Source of the DNA: Rhodocyclaceae bacterium
GTDB taxonomy: Bacteria; Pseudomonadota; Gammaproteobacteria; Burkholderiales; Rhodocyclaceae
Reading direction: 5' to 3'
DNA length: 64,000 nt
Assembly: GCA_028714035.1 (NCBI GenBank)
Contig: JAQTNA010000016.1
Span: 19,454 to 83,453 of the forward strand
Each line of letters opens with the position of its first letter. Position 1 is the stretch's first letter. The position numbers and the translations under genes are program-made. Shown one piece after another: positions 1 through 8,504 of this stretch. A model generated the notes under the pieces. It was given only the letters and a program-made list of their open reading frames with translations, had not been told where the DNA came from and did no database searches.

Positions 1-228
1 CACGGCGGTCAGGCCGTTGCCCAGGGACTCGGAACCCTTGAAACCGATCAGGGAGGAGTTCGTGGAGACGCGGTTCAGGCTGATGTTGTTGTTGGCAGTG
101 CTACCGCCGGAAACGGAGATGAAGTCGTACGTTGCGTCGGCAACGCCGTAGACCGTGACGTTCTCAGCGGCGAAAGCGGCGGTGGAAGCCAGGCCGGCGA
201 TGGCCAGGGCGATCAGTTTCTTTTGCAT
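1..228 (-). CDS. Gram-negative porin, N-terminal part (cut by window edge)
   Basis: Outer-membrane general diffusion porin of the betaproteobacterial Porin_4 type. The 76 visible residues start with a clear Sec signal peptide (Lys-Lys, a hydrophobic core, then an AFA-A cleavage site). The mature start follows, with VTVYGVADATYDF, the first strand typical of this family, and later the strand-turn text SLIGFKGSESLGNGL. An AGGAGA ribosome site precedes the ATG at 228. The C-terminal barrel lies beyond base 1, so whether the gene is intact cannot be judged. Confidence 0.9.
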   Translation of the reverse strand, partial: MQKKLIALAIAGLASTAAFAAENVTVYGVADATYDFISVSGGSTANNNISLNRVSTNSSLIGFKGSESLGNGLTAV

Positions 229-441
229 ATGGGTTTCTCCTAAAAGTTTGCTGTCGGTCCTGCCTTCTGTCTTATCCGGATGCAATCCGGATCCTCCCGT
301 CAGGCTGGCCCTACTCAAGCTCCCGGTATCGGTAAGCTGGGAGGCATTCTGGCAGACGCCTATTCGCCGGAGCAAGAAGAATCGCCTTCCCGGTGTTGCG
401 GGAAATGGATTTTGTTGTTTTTTTGCAACACCGGCAGTTTG

Positions 442-468
442 AAACGCCGAGGCGCCGAGACGCCGAGA
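442..468. repeat. Single diverged arm of the AACCGCAGAG repeat family
   Basis: The text AAACGCCGAGGCGCCGAG and following bases keep the period of the terminal repeats seen at 2441, 6071, 35507, 39455 and 56786, but several positions differ and no facing arm is found within 300 bases. It is probably a degenerate solo end. Confidence 0.5.
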
Positions 469-527
469 AAAGCTTGTCATCCGTGTGGCGGGGTTCAAGC
501 CGGCCAATAGGGCCGACACGTAGACAC

Positions 528-613
528 GTAAGGGTGGGCAGGCTTCATCTGCCCACGCGGAGGGGGCAAAAGGTGGGCATTTGCGTGGGCACGCTACGCT
601 TTGCCCACCCTAC
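528..613. repeat. REP-like inverted pair (GTGGGCA type)
   Basis: Two hairpin-forming units face each other. At 528-557 GGGTGGGCAG is followed by CTGCCCAC; at 583-613 GCGTGGGCACGCTACGCTTT is followed by GCCCACCCTAC. GTAGGGTGGGCA units of this kind are frequent intergenic repeats in proteobacteria. It sits just past the end of the mazF-like gene and could act as its 3' stabiliser or terminator. Confidence 0.6.
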
Positions 614-633
614 CTTTGCCCACCAACAACTAA

Positions 634-978
634 CTACAATTTCGGTAGGCGCAAGATACGGCGTAGGGATTCTTCGATGGCGGCCAGGTCTTTGCCGCCT
701 ATTTCCCCGATGAGCGTCTTGAGTCGTGTCTTGTCCACGGCGCGGATGTGCTCGATACGCGCCTTGGAGTCCGCTCCCATCGAGGGCGTGGCCAGCAGTA
801 AGGGTACAACCGGCGGGGTCTTGGTCGTGGTCAGCGGTACCACAATCACGGTGCGGCGATAGTCATTGACCTCTTCCGTCGAGAGTACGACGCAGGGCCT
901 GGTTTTCGCTATTTCCGAGCCGCGTACCGGGTCAAGTTCGACCCAATACACCTGGCCACGCAGGATGGATTGAGTCAT
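634..978 (-). CDS. MazF/PemK-family toxin (endoribonuclease)
   Basis: A 114-residue protein of the PemK/MazF toxin family, whose members cleave mRNA at short sequences. Family marks are RGQVYWVELDPVRGSEIAKT near the N-terminus, RPCVVLS next, and the strand VIVVPLTT. The length is normal for the family and nothing looks truncated. Its ATG overlaps the stop of the upstream antitoxin gene by four bases (ATGA, 975-978), the usual translationally coupled arrangement. It is the only toxin of the four TA loci in this window that appears complete. Cleavage specificity cannot be read from sequence. Confidence 0.88.
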   Translation of the reverse strand: MTQSILRGQVYWVELDPVRGSEIAKTRPCVVLSTEEVNDYRRTVIVVPLTTTKTPPVVPLLLATPSMGADSKARIEHIRAVDKTRLKTLIGEIGGKDLAAIEESLRRILRLPKL

Positions 979-1304
979 GCGCCTTCTTCCGTGCGCGCCT
1001 TGCGGGGTTCGTGGAGAGCTTGTGCCTCCCGATACTGGCTCTCGAAAACGGCCGCATCAAAGCCGTCATCGGCATCGGCTGCCAAAGGGCTTTCGAGCCA
1101 TTCACCGGCCTCCGCCGCAAGGACGGGATTTCCGGCCTCGATCTCGGTCAGGTGCTTGGCCGCTTCCTTGAGTTCACTGCTTTCGCGTTCGAGTTCGCGG
1201 CGGAGAAGGTCAAGCAGGAAGCGGCCGCGCTGGCGCGGTGCAACCAGCTGTGCGAAGCGGGTGGCGAGATCATCTGGTAAGCGTAGAAGCACTTGGTTGG
1301 ACAT
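975..1304 (-). CDS. Antitoxin partner of the MazF-like toxin
   Basis: A 109-residue, acidic protein directly upstream of and overlapping the MazF-like gene. The N-terminus (NQVLLRLPDDLATRFAQLV) resembles a ribbon-helix-helix DNA-binding strand and helix. It is followed by a charged helical segment and a flexible acidic tail of the kind that wraps a toxin. It is not obviously classical MazE. Role is inferred mainly from position. A TATATC hexamer lies only a few bases before the ATG and no ribosome site is visible, so the message may have little or no leader. Confidence 0.75.
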   Translation of the reverse strand: MSNQVLLRLPDDLATRFAQLVAPRQRGRFLLDLLRRELERESSELKEAAKHLTEIEAGNPVLAAEAGEWLESPLAADADDGFDAAVFESQYREAQALHEPRKARTEEGA

Positions 1305-1428
1305 GGCGGATATATCCGGGCCGGATTCAAGAAGTGAACATGATACATGCTATCAAGCGAGGCTGCTCTGCCTGGGTGCGGGTCAAACTGATGTGGGGCA
1401 TGTGTGTGTGGGCGAGCCGAGTTTCAAT

Positions 1429-1452
1429 GTCAGGTTGCGCGCGCAACCTGAC
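1429..1452. repeat. Perfect 24-bp palindrome, REP-like
   Basis: GTCAGGTTGCGC is followed immediately by its exact reverse complement, then by CTAC. The GTAGGTCAGG foot matches the general form of REP units mobilised by RAYT transposases, but no such transposase is in the window. It lies between two antitoxin-related genes. Confidence 0.65.
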
Positions 1453-1475
1453 CTACCGCTACCGCTGGTGCAAGT

Positions 1476-1637
1476 TCAGAACTCCCGTGCACCTTCGCTG
1501 AACACACCGTTCTGTTCGATGAACTCGTTATAGGCGGCCAGGGCATCCTTGTTCTCGGCCAGCCAGCGCTCGGCCATGCGCCGCCGCACCACATCCGACA
1601 GGTGAAGCTCGAACTCCCGCAAGAGAGGGAAGTCCAT
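1476..1637 (-). pseudogene. Shortened ccdA-like antitoxin remnant
   Basis: A 53-codon frame starting ATGGACTTCCC, whose ATG shares one base with the trpC stop (TGATG). The C-terminal 30 residues, from AERWLAENKDALAAYNE to NGVFSEGAREF, match the toxin-binding tail of CcdA antitoxins. The N-terminal part is much shorter than the family norm of about 75-80 residues: only a stub resembling the DNA-binding domain (REFELHLS) remains, apparently joined after an internal deletion. No ccdB-like frame follows. It could still be a translated solitary anti-toxin, coupled to trpC. Confidence 0.7.
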
Positions 1638-2425
1638 CAGCCGAACAGCCTTGCCAGTTCCTGCCCCGGATCGGGGGCGCGCATGAAGGCTTCGCCCACC
1701 AGAAAGGCGTTGACCCGGTGTTCCCGCATCAGCGCCACGTCGGCGGGTGCCAGGATGCCGCTCTCGGTGACGACGATGCGCTCCTCGGGGATGCGGTCAA
1801 GCTGGGAGAGGGTGGTGTCGAGGCTCACCTCGAAAGTGCGCAGGTTGCGGTTGTTGATGCCCATGAGAGGGGTCTTCAATTGCAGGGCGAGGTCCAGCTC
1901 CGCTCCGTCGTGGGATTCCACCAGCACCGCCATGCCCAACTCGAAGGCGAGGGCTTCCAGTTCGCGCATGGCGGCCAGATCCAGGGCTCCGACGATGAGC
2001 AGGATGCAGTCGGCGCCCATGGCCCGGGCTTCCACCACCTGCCAGGGGTCAATCATGAAGTCCTTGCGCAGCACCGGCAGGGCGCAGGCGGCGCGGGCCT
2101 GTTTAAGGTATTCGGTTTCGCCCTGGAAGAAGGGCGCATCGGTGAGGACGGACAGGCAGGCCGCGCCGCCCGCTTCATACGAGGCGGCGATGTCGGCCGG
2201 GCGGAAGTCGGGGCGCAGCACGCCCTTGGAGGGGCTGGCCTTCTTCACCTCCGCGATCACCGCCGGCCGCCCGGCGGCAATCTTGGCCCGGATGGCGCCG
2301 ACAAAATCCCGTGGCGAGGGCTGGAGCGCCGCCTCGGCCCGCAATTGTTCCATGGAGCGCAGGGCCTTCCCCGCCGCCACCTCTTCGCGCTTCTTCGCGA
2401 TGATCTTGTTCAGGATGTCAGTCAT
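1637..2425 (-). CDS. trpC: Indole-3-glycerol-phosphate synthase
   Basis: Converts carboxyphenylaminodeoxyribulose phosphate to indole-3-glycerol phosphate in tryptophan synthesis; cytosolic. The 262-residue protein has the family signature [11 protein letters not shown] near residue 52, DCILLIV, the phosphate-binding [12 protein letters not shown] and VTESGI. The start [16 protein letters not shown] is chosen because it gives the normal N-terminus; the frame stays open further upstream into repeat-derived sequence. The start overlaps the stop of the GxxExxY gene by eight bases, so trpC translation is probably coupled to that inserted gene. Confidence 0.96.
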   Translation of the reverse strand: MTDILNKIIAKKREEVAAGKALRSMEQLRAEAALQPSPRDFVGAIRAKIAAGRPAVIAEVKKASPSKGVLRPDFRPADIAASYEAGGAACLSVLTDAPFFQGETEYLKQARAACALPVLRKDFMIDPWQVVEARAMGADCILLIVGALDLAAMRELEALAFELGMAVLVESHDGAELDLALQLKTPLMGINNRNLRTFEVSLDTTLSQLDRIPEERIVVTESGILAPADVALMREHRVNAFLVGEAFMRAPDPGQELARLFG

Positions 2426-2873
2426 GTGAACCACTGTTTGAACCGCAGAGGCGCAGAGGCGCAGAGGGTTCTGGAAAATTATTGACGAGACGCCGAATGC
2501 CATGCTTCAGCAAGGCTTCATGAAAGTTCAGAAGCAGACCGACTCGTGCTCCGGTCAGCTTGAGGTAGGTCAGAAGTTGGGCTTCATGAATCGGCAGCAA
2601 CTTCTCCACGCATTTCAGTTCGATAACCACAAGGTCTTCGACCAACAGGTCAAGCACATACCCACAGTCCAGCAAGACATCCTTGTAACGCAAGGGTAGA
2701 TGAAGTTGGCGGCGAAACGCCAGGCCCGCCTTCGCGAGTTCATAGCAGAGACATGCTTCGTAGGCGGACTCAAGCAACCCTGGGCCAAGCTCCCGGTGAA
2801 TTTCGATGGCGCAGCGAATCACCTCGTCTGTGACTTGGTTTTCCCTCTGCGCCTCTGCGTCTCTGCGGTTCAT
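2418..2873 (-). CDS. GxxExxY-family protein
   Basis: A 151-residue protein of the GxxExxY family, named for the motif seen here as GLLESAY. Other family text is [20 protein letters not shown] and [25 protein letters not shown]. The D-x(n)-ExK pattern recalls a PD-(D/E)XK nuclease-like fold, but no activity is established. The first residues ([11 protein letters not shown]) and the tail (SAPLRLCGS) are encoded by the flanking inverted repeats. Insertion has placed it between trpD and trpC in the same direction. The start is uncertain; translation may begin inside the repeat. Confidence 0.85.
   Translation of the reverse strand: MNRRDAEAQRENQVTDEVIRCAIEIHRELGPGLLESAYEACLCYELAKAGLAFRRQLHLPLRYKDVLLDCGYVLDLLVEDLVVIELKCVEKLLPIHEAQLLTYLKLTGARVGLLLNFHEALLKHGIRRLVNNFPEPSAPLRLCGSNSGSHD
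2441..2870. mobile_element. 430-bp inverted-repeat element carrying GxxExxY
   Basis: The left end 2441-2466 begins AACCGCAGAGGCGCAGAG; the right end 2845-2870 is its near-perfect inverted copy (one mismatch in 26). The ends enclose the GxxExxY gene almost exactly: the start codon is the next triplet outside the right end. The same ends bound four shorter gene-less elements in this window. No transposase is encoded, so mobility is inferred from copy number and from the position inside the trp operon. Confidence 0.75.
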
Positions 2874-2885
2874 TTGGGGTTTCGT

Positions 2886-3923
2886 TCAGGTCTTGAACCG
2901 CCCCGTGAATGCGACCAGTTCGTCCACCTTGGCCCGGGCGGCGCCGGATTCGACTTGGGAACGGGCGATTTCCACGCCATCGGCCAGGGTCTCGGCCAGG
3001 CCGGCGACGTAGATGCTGGCGCCCGCGTTCAGGATCACGATGTCGCGGGCGGCGGGGAGCCGGCCTTCCAGGGAGGAAAGCAGCATCGCCCGGCTTTCCT
3101 CCACGTTTTTCACCTGCAAGGACTCCGGGGCATGCAGGGGCAGGCCGAAAGCCTCCGGGGTGAGCTCGTATTCCGTGACCTGGCCGTCCTTCAGTTCGCC
3201 CACCAGGGTGGGGCCGGAGATGGAAATCTCGTCCAGGTTCTCCCGGCCGAATACTATCAGCGCCCGACGGCTGCCCAGCCTTTGCAGCACCCGCACCTGT
3301 ATGCCCACCAGGTCCGGGTGGAACACGCCCATGACCTGATTCTGGGCACCTGCCGGGTTGGTGAGCGGTCCCAGGATGTTGAAGATGGTGCGCACCCCCA
3401 GTTCGCGGCGCACGGGGGCCGCGTGCTTCATGGCGCTGTGGTGGCTGGGGGCGAACATGAAGCCTACGCCCACCTGCTCTATGCACTCGGCCACTTGTTC
3501 CGGCGTGAGGGTGATGTGTACGCCCAGGGCTTCCAGCACGTCGGCGCTGCCGGACTGGGAGGACACGGAGCGCCCGCCGTGCTTGGCGACCTTGCAGCCG
3601 GCGGCCGCCGCCACGAACATGCTGGCGGTGGAGATGTTGAAGGTGTGGGCGCCGTCGCCGCCGGTGCCGCAGGTGTCCACCAGATGGGTGGTGTCCGCCA
3701 CCTGAACCTTGGTGGACAACTCGCGCATGACGGTCGCGGCGCCAACGATCTCGCCTATGGTTTCCTTCTTCACCCGGAGGCCGGTGATGATGGCGGCGAT
3801 CATGACCGGCGAAACCTCGCCGCCCATGATTTGCCGCATGAGGGAAACCATCTCGTCGTGGAAGATTTCCCGGTGCTCGATGATCCGGTTCAGGGCTTCG
3901 GTGGGCGTGAAGGGATGGCTCAT
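2886..3923 (-). CDS. trpD: Anthranilate phosphoribosyltransferase
   Basis: Transfers phosphoribose from PRPP to anthranilate, the second step of tryptophan synthesis. The 345-residue length is standard. The glycine-rich substrate loop [19 protein letters not shown], followed by [14 protein letters not shown], identifies the family; the helical N-terminal domain ([29 protein letters not shown]) is complete. Its start overlaps the stop of trpG by four bases (ATGA), so the two are co-translated. Only 12 bases separate its stop from the GxxExxY start. Confidence 0.97.
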   Translation of the reverse strand: MSHPFTPTEALNRIIEHREIFHDEMVSLMRQIMGGEVSPVMIAAIITGLRVKKETIGEIVGAATVMRELSTKVQVADTTHLVDTCGTGGDGAHTFNISTASMFVAAAAGCKVAKHGGRSVSSQSGSADVLEALGVHITLTPEQVAECIEQVGVGFMFAPSHHSAMKHAAPVRRELGVRTIFNILGPLTNPAGAQNQVMGVFHPDLVGIQVRVLQRLGSRRALIVFGRENLDEISISGPTLVGELKDGQVTEYELTPEAFGLPLHAPESLQVKNVEESRAMLLSSLEGRLPAARDIVILNAGASIYVAGLAETLADGVEIARSQVESGAARAKVDELVAFTGRFKT

Positions 3924-4492
3924 CTCGGGGACTCCGTGAGGAAGTTCTTCAGCATGTCGTGGCCATGCTGGGTGAGGATGGATTCGGGGTGGAACTGCAC
4001 GCCTTCCACCGCCAGGGTCTTGTGGCGCACGCCCATGATCTCGCCGTCCTCGGTCCAGGCGGTGATCGCGAGACAGTCCGGCAGGGATTCCCGTTCGATG
4101 GCCAGGGAATGGTAGCGGGTGCAGACGATGGGGTTGGGCAGGCCGCGGAACACGCCCACGTCGTCGTGGAACACCGGCGAGGTCTTGCCGTGCATGAGGG
4201 TCTTGGCGTGCACGATGCGCCCGCCGAAGGCGTAACCGATGGACTGGTGCCCGAGACAGACGCCCAGGAGGGGAATCTTGCCGGCGAACTCCCGGATCAG
4301 GGGCACGGAAATGCCCGCTTCCGCCGGTGAGCAGGGGCCGGGCGACACCACGATGCGGGAAGGCGCCAGCGCCGCCACCTCCTCCAGGGTGATTTCGTCG
4401 TTGCGGGCGACGCGCACGTCTTCACCCAGTTCCCCGAAATACTGCACGAGGTTGTAGGTGAAGGAGTCATAGTTGTCGAGCATTAGCAGCAT
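3920..4492 (-). CDS. trpG: Anthranilate synthase, glutamine amidotransferase subunit
   Basis: Supplies ammonia from glutamine to the TrpE subunit; may also serve para-aminobenzoate synthase. The class I amidotransferase triad is visible: the nucleophile Cys in [15 protein letters not shown], and His-Pro-Glu in VQFHPESI. The start [19 protein letters not shown] is chosen as the usual family N-terminus; the frame is open 49 codons further upstream but that part is low quality. No good ribosome site precedes either ATG. trpE, usually just upstream, is absent here. Confidence 0.95.
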   Translation of the reverse strand: MLLMLDNYDSFTYNLVQYFGELGEDVRVARNDEITLEEVAALAPSRIVVSPGPCSPAEAGISVPLIREFAGKIPLLGVCLGHQSIGYAFGGRIVHAKTLMHGKTSPVFHDDVGVFRGLPNPIVCTRYHSLAIERESLPDCLAITAWTEDGEIMGVRHKTLAVEGVQFHPESILTQHGHDMLKNFLTESPR

Positions 4493-4957
4493 GTCTATTC
4501 TGTCCGATGAATTAACGTGGCATCGCAATTCGTTCCGCAGTCGGATACCCGCTCGGGGGTGGATGCTGACGGCGTCGCCGGCAGCCATTATCGGGCCACC
4601 GCGTAAACCCTTCAAGGCTTTAAGACGTCGCCTTCTCAAGCCCGGCCGGGCTTTCCCCGGTTCCCCGTCTTCCGAAGGCAGGGCTTAATGCTACCAATTT
4701 TCCCACGGCTCCCCGGCTAATTGTGCCGGATCCCCGTTCCGGGAACCGGATCGGGGACTGGTATCATCGCTTGCGATGGGCGGTTACAATTGCGGTTTTT
4801 CCGAGACAAGACCAGTGCAAGATCGTCGAGCCCAGGCCCCGGTTTTGCTGTTCTGTCGCCAACCCCGATCAACACCGGCTTGACTATCGGCGCGGCTCGG
4901 GCTGTATCGCGATGCCCGCAACGGCTTTCGTGGTGCATTGATAATTAAAGGAATTCC
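4493..4957. other. Divergent intergenic region between trpG and ychF
   Basis: About 460 bases holding the control regions of the leftward trp genes and rightward ychF. An imperfect hairpin lies at 4732-4756 (CCCCG pairing CGGGG, an inner CCGG pairing CCGG, loop GAA) with no T run, so it is not a plain terminator. No tryptophan-rich leader peptide was recognised. Short overlapping open frames on both strands show no family resemblance. Confidence 0.5.
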
Positions 4958-6052
4958 ATGTCCCTCAAGTGCGGCATCGTCGGCCTGCCCAACGTCGGCA
5001 AGTCCACCCTCTTCAACGCCCTGACCAAGGCCGGCATCGCGGCGGAAAATTATCCTTTCTGCACCATCGAGCCCAACGTGGGCATCGTGGAACTGCCGGA
5101 CCCGCGCATCACGGAACTGTCCAAGATCGTCAATCCCCAGCGGGTGCAGTACGCCATCACGGAATTCGTGGACATCGCCGGCCTGGTGGCGGGAGCCAGC
5201 AAGGGCGAGGGCCTGGGCAACAAGTTCCTGGCCAACATCCGGGAGACGGATGCCATCGTGCACGTGGTGCGCTGCTTCGAGGACGACAACGTGGTGCATG
5301 TGGCCGGCGGCGTCGACCCCATTTCCGACATCGAGGTGATAGACACCGAACTGGCCCTGGCGGATCTGGCCACGGTGGAGAAACAGCTCGCCCGCTACCG
5401 GAAGCCGGCCTCCGCCGGAGACAAGGAAGCGAAGATACTGGTGTCCGTGCTGGAAAAGGCCCAGGTGCAGCTGGATCAGGCCAAGCCCGTGCGTACCCTG
5501 GATCTGTCCAAGGAAGAATGGGCGATCCTCAAGCCCTTCTGCCTCATCACCGCCAAGCCCGTGCTCTACGCCGCCAACGTGGACGAGCATGGCGTGAAGG
5601 GCGACCATCCCCTGCTGGACAAGGTGCTGGCCCACGCCGCCGCGGAGAAGGCGCCCGTGGTCGCCATCTGCGCCGCCCTGGAATCCGAGATCGCCGACCT
5701 GGACGACGACGAGAAGCAGGTGTTCCTGGAGGACATGGGCATGGAGGAGCCGGGGCTCAACCGCCTGATCCGCGCCGCCTTCAAGCTCCTGGGCCTGCAA
5801 ACCTACTTCACCGCGGGGGTGAAGGAAGTGCGCGCCTGGACCATCCACGTGGGCGATACCGCCCCCCAGGCCGCGGGCGTCATCCATACCGACTTCGAGC
5901 GCGGCTTCATCCGCGCCCAGACCATCGCCTATGAGGACTTCATTGCCTACGGCGGCGAACAGGGCGCCAAGGAAGCCGGCAAGATGCGCGCCGAAGGCAA
6001 GGAGTACGTGGTCAAGGATGGCGACGTGCTGAATTTCCTGTTCAACGTGTGA
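4958..6052 (+). CDS. ychF: Redox-regulated ATPase YchF (Obg family)
   Basis: Obg-family P-loop protein that binds ATP rather than GTP and associates with ribosomes; in E. coli it affects oxidative-stress responses. The P-loop [14 protein letters not shown] is at residues 9-22 and [17 protein letters not shown] follows. The specificity loop reads AANVDE, the NxxE form linked to ATP use. A coiled-coil insert and C-terminal TGS domain ([26 protein letters not shown]) complete the normal 364 residues. An AAAGGAAT ribosome site supports the start. Confidence 0.97.
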   Translation: MSLKCGIVGLPNVGKSTLFNALTKAGIAAENYPFCTIEPNVGIVELPDPRITELSKIVNPQRVQYAITEFVDIAGLVAGASKGEGLGNKFLANIRETDAIVHVVRCFEDDNVVHVAGGVDPISDIEVIDTELALADLATVEKQLARYRKPASAGDKEAKILVSVLEKAQVQLDQAKPVRTLDLSKEEWAILKPFCLITAKPVLYAANVDEHGVKGDHPLLDKVLAHAAAEKAPVVAICAALESEIADLDDDEKQVFLEDMGMEEPGLNRLIRAAFKLLGLQTYFTAGVKEVRAWTIHVGDTAPQAAGVIHTDFERGFIRAQTIAYEDFIAYGGEQGAKEAGKMRAEGKEYVVKDGDVLNFLFNV

Positions 6053-6070
6053 CGCCCCAAAAGCAGAATT

Positions 6071-6184
6071 AACCGCAGAGACGCGGAGGAAACCCAGAAC
6101 CAGGGAGTAGTGGCCATCATGGCTCCGAAGGATCGGGTTTGAAAGACATGAATGCCTTTCTCTGTGCCTCAGCGCCTCTGCGGT
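6071..6184. mobile_element. Short AACCGCAGAG inverted-repeat element (B)
   Basis: A 114-bp element with a left end AACCGCAGAGACGCGGAGG and an imperfect inverted right end finishing CGCCTCTGCGGT. About 70 bases of unrelated interior hold no gene. The right end reaches to within 20 bases of the recG start, so it forms part of the recG leader. It shares ends with the GxxExxY element at 2441-2870. Confidence 0.7.
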
Positions 6185-6203
6185 GAAAAATGCCTTACTC
6201 AGG

Positions 6204-8261
6204 ATGAGCACCATCCCCGCCCCCAAGGCCCAACTGGACAGGCTGGCGAAGCTGGGGCTGTTCACCCTGGATGACCTGGTCCTGCATCTGCCGCTGCGTT
6301 ATGAGGACGAGACCCGCGTGACGCCGCTTGCGGACGCGCGCATGGGTGAGGCGGTGCAGGTGGAGGCGGAGGTGGTGTCCGCCGAAGTGCAGTTCCGGCC
6401 GCGCCGGCAACTGGTGTGTCGGATGCAGGACGAGGCCGGCCATGAACTCTGGCTGCGCTTCCTGAACTTCTACCCCAGTTTCACCAGGCAGTTGGCGCCG
6501 GGCAAGCGCCTGCGCCTCTTCGGTGAGGTCCGGCCCGGTTTCTTCGGCGCGGAGATGGTGCATCCCCGTTTTCATGTCGTGGCACCCGGCGCCAGCCTGC
6601 CGGAAGCGCTCACCCCCGTTTACCCCACCACGGCGGGCATCTCCCAGGCTGGACTGAGAAAGTTGGTGGAGACGGCGCTGAGAGAGGCGGACCTCACGGA
6701 TACCCTGCCGCCCGCCCTCCTGAAGCGGCTTTCCCTGCCGGGATTTTCCGAATGCGTGAAACTCCTGCACCACCCGAGCCCCGAGTATTCCGCCGCCGCC
6801 CTGGAGGACCGCGGGCTGCCCGCCTGGCAACGCTTGAAGTTCGATGAACTCCTGGCCCAGCAGATGCAGTTGCGCCTGGCCTACGCGGCCCGTCGGGCCA
6901 AGGGCGCGCCGTCCCTCCTGCCCCTCGCCACGCTCACGGAAAGATTGCTCGCGGCCCTGCCCTTCCAGCTCACCGGCGCCCAGCAGCGGGCCTGGGGCGA
7001 GATCGCGTCGGACCTGGCGGCGAGCCATCCCATGCAGCGTCTCCTGCAAGGCGACGTGGGCAGCGGCAAGACCATCGTCGCGGCGCTCGCCATGCTGCGG
7101 GCGGTGGAAAACGGCTGGCAGGCGGTACTCATGGCGCCCACGGAAATCCTGGCGGAACAGCATTACCGGAAGCTCGCGTCCTGGCTGGACCCCTTGGGCC
7201 TTCCCGTGGCCTGGGTTTCCGGCAGTCAGAAGAAGAGCGAGCGCAAGAAGGCGCTGGCCGCCATCGCCTCCGGCGAGGCCTCCCTGGCAGTGGGCACCCA
7301 CGCCCTGATCGAGGACGGGGTGGAATTCCCCCGGTTGGCGTTGGCCATCGTGGATGAGCAGCACCGCTTCGGCGTGCGCCAGAGACTGGCGCTACGGAAC
7401 AAGGGGGGCGCGGAGGAGGGCGGCGGAGGCGGGGAAGCCCGGCCGCACCAGCTCATGATGTCCGCCACTCCCATTCCGCGCACGCTGGCCATGAGCTATT
7501 ACGCCGATCTGGACGTGTCGGTACTGGACGAACTGCCCCCCGGCCGCACCCCGGTGCTGACCAAGCTGGTGTCGGATGGGCGGCGGGACGAGGTGGTGGC
7601 GCGCATCCGCGCCGCCTGCGCCGAGGGGCGTCAGGCCTACTGGGTCTGCCCCCTGATCGAGGAGTCCGAAGCCCTGCAACTCCAGACCGCGCTGGAGACC
7701 TTCGAGCGGCTCACGACAGAACTGACGGAGTTGCGGGTGGGCCTGGTGCATGGCCGCCTCTCGGGAGCGGAGAAGGCGGAGGTCATGGCCGCCTTCAGCG
7801 CCGGGCAGGTGGACCTGCTGGTGGCCACCACGGTGATCGAGGTCGGGGTGGACGTGCCCAATGCCTCCCTCATGGTCATCGAGCACGCGGAACGCTTCGG
7901 CCTGTCGCAACTGCACCAGTTGCGCGGCCGGGTGGGTCGGGGCACGGCCCGGTCGGTCTGCCTCCTGCTCTACGCCCATCCTTTATCCCAGACTGCCCGG
8001 GAGCGGCTGAAGATCATGTTCGAGACCAACGACGGCTTCGAGGTGGCCCGGCGCGACCTGGAACTGCGCGGCCCCGGCGAATTCCTGGGGGCGCGCCAGA
8101 GCGGCGTGCCGCTCCTGAGGTTTGCCGACCTGGAGGCGGACGCCGAATTGCTGGACTTGGCCAGGAAATCCGCCGAATGGCTGCTCAAGGACCACCCGGA
8201 GTGGGTGGAACCCCACCTGGCGCGCTGGCTGGGTTCGCGCCGGGAATTGCTCAAGGTGTGA
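6204..8261 (+). CDS. recG: ATP-dependent DNA helicase RecG
   Basis: Superfamily 2 helicase that remodels stalled forks and Holliday junctions. The order is an N-terminal wedge/OB domain, the Walker A loop GDVGSGKT near residue 286, VDEQHRFGVRQR, SATPIPRTLAMSYYADLDVSVLDELPPGR, then VIEVGVDVPNA and the QLRGRVGRG arginine-finger motif. At 685 residues it matches the family. The ATG at 6204 is preferred; a GTG seven codons earlier lies in the repeat end. A glycine/glutamate-rich insert (GGAEEGGGGGEARP) sits between the DEQH and SAT motifs. Confidence 0.96.
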   Translation: MSTIPAPKAQLDRLAKLGLFTLDDLVLHLPLRYEDETRVTPLADARMGEAVQVEAEVVSAEVQFRPRRQLVCRMQDEAGHELWLRFLNFYPSFTRQLAPGKRLRLFGEVRPGFFGAEMVHPRFHVVAPGASLPEALTPVYPTTAGISQAGLRKLVETALREADLTDTLPPALLKRLSLPGFSECVKLLHHPSPEYSAAALEDRGLPAWQRLKFDELLAQQMQLRLAYAARRAKGAPSLLPLATLTERLLAALPFQLTGAQQRAWGEIASDLAASHPMQRLLQGDVGSGKTIVAALAMLRAVENGWQAVLMAPTEILAEQHYRKLASWLDPLGLPVAWVSGSQKKSERKKALAAIASGEASLAVGTHALIEDGVEFPRLALAIVDEQHRFGVRQRLALRNKGGAEEGGGGGEARPHQLMMSATPIPRTLAMSYYADLDVSVLDELPPGRTPVLTKLVSDGRRDEVVARIRAACAEGRQAYWVCPLIEESEALQLQTALETFERLTTELTELRVGLVHGRLSGAEKAEVMAAFSAGQVDLLVATTVIEVGVDVPNASLMVIEHAERFGLSQLHQLRGRVGRGTARSVCLLLYAHPLSQTARERLKIMFETNDGFEVARRDLELRGPGEFLGARQSGVPLLRFADLEADAELLDLARKSAEWLLKDHPEWVEPHLARWLGSRRELLKV

Positions 8262-8504
8262 CGATTCATGCCGTTGAGGAAGGGAATCGGGTTTCGCCGC
8301 CAGGATGATGGGACATTGCCGACGGGATATCCGATTTCCCCGCCTGATGGTGGGCATCAAGCACTGCTTGCTCGTTCCCGCGTATCTACGGTCTTGCTTT
8401 TCCAATAGAATACGAAAAGTCAAAATAACTACCCTGTCTGCATGGGTGTGTCGTGACCGGGGACGATCCGGAACCGGCAGGGCAGGAAAGATCGGGACCA
8501 ACAA

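Larger units (their letters stand above)
229..633. other. Intergenic region with palindromes, no gene seen
   Basis: About 400 bases without a convincing gene. Just upstream of the leftward porin are two copies of the self-complementary octamer ATCCGGAT (274-281 and 285-292), separated by three bases; they could be an operator, but no regulator is known for them. Further on lie a diverged half copy of the AACCGCAGAG repeat and a REP-like pair, listed separately. Short open frames here have no recognisable content. Confidence 0.6.

Noticed and set aside
4732..4756. Hairpin before ychF as a trp attenuator
   Set aside because: No Trp-rich leader peptide, no T run, and it lies over 200 bases from the trpG start.
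6183..6203. GTG start for recG seven codons upstream
   Set aside because: It lies in the end of repeat element B; the ATG at 6204 gives the family N-terminus.
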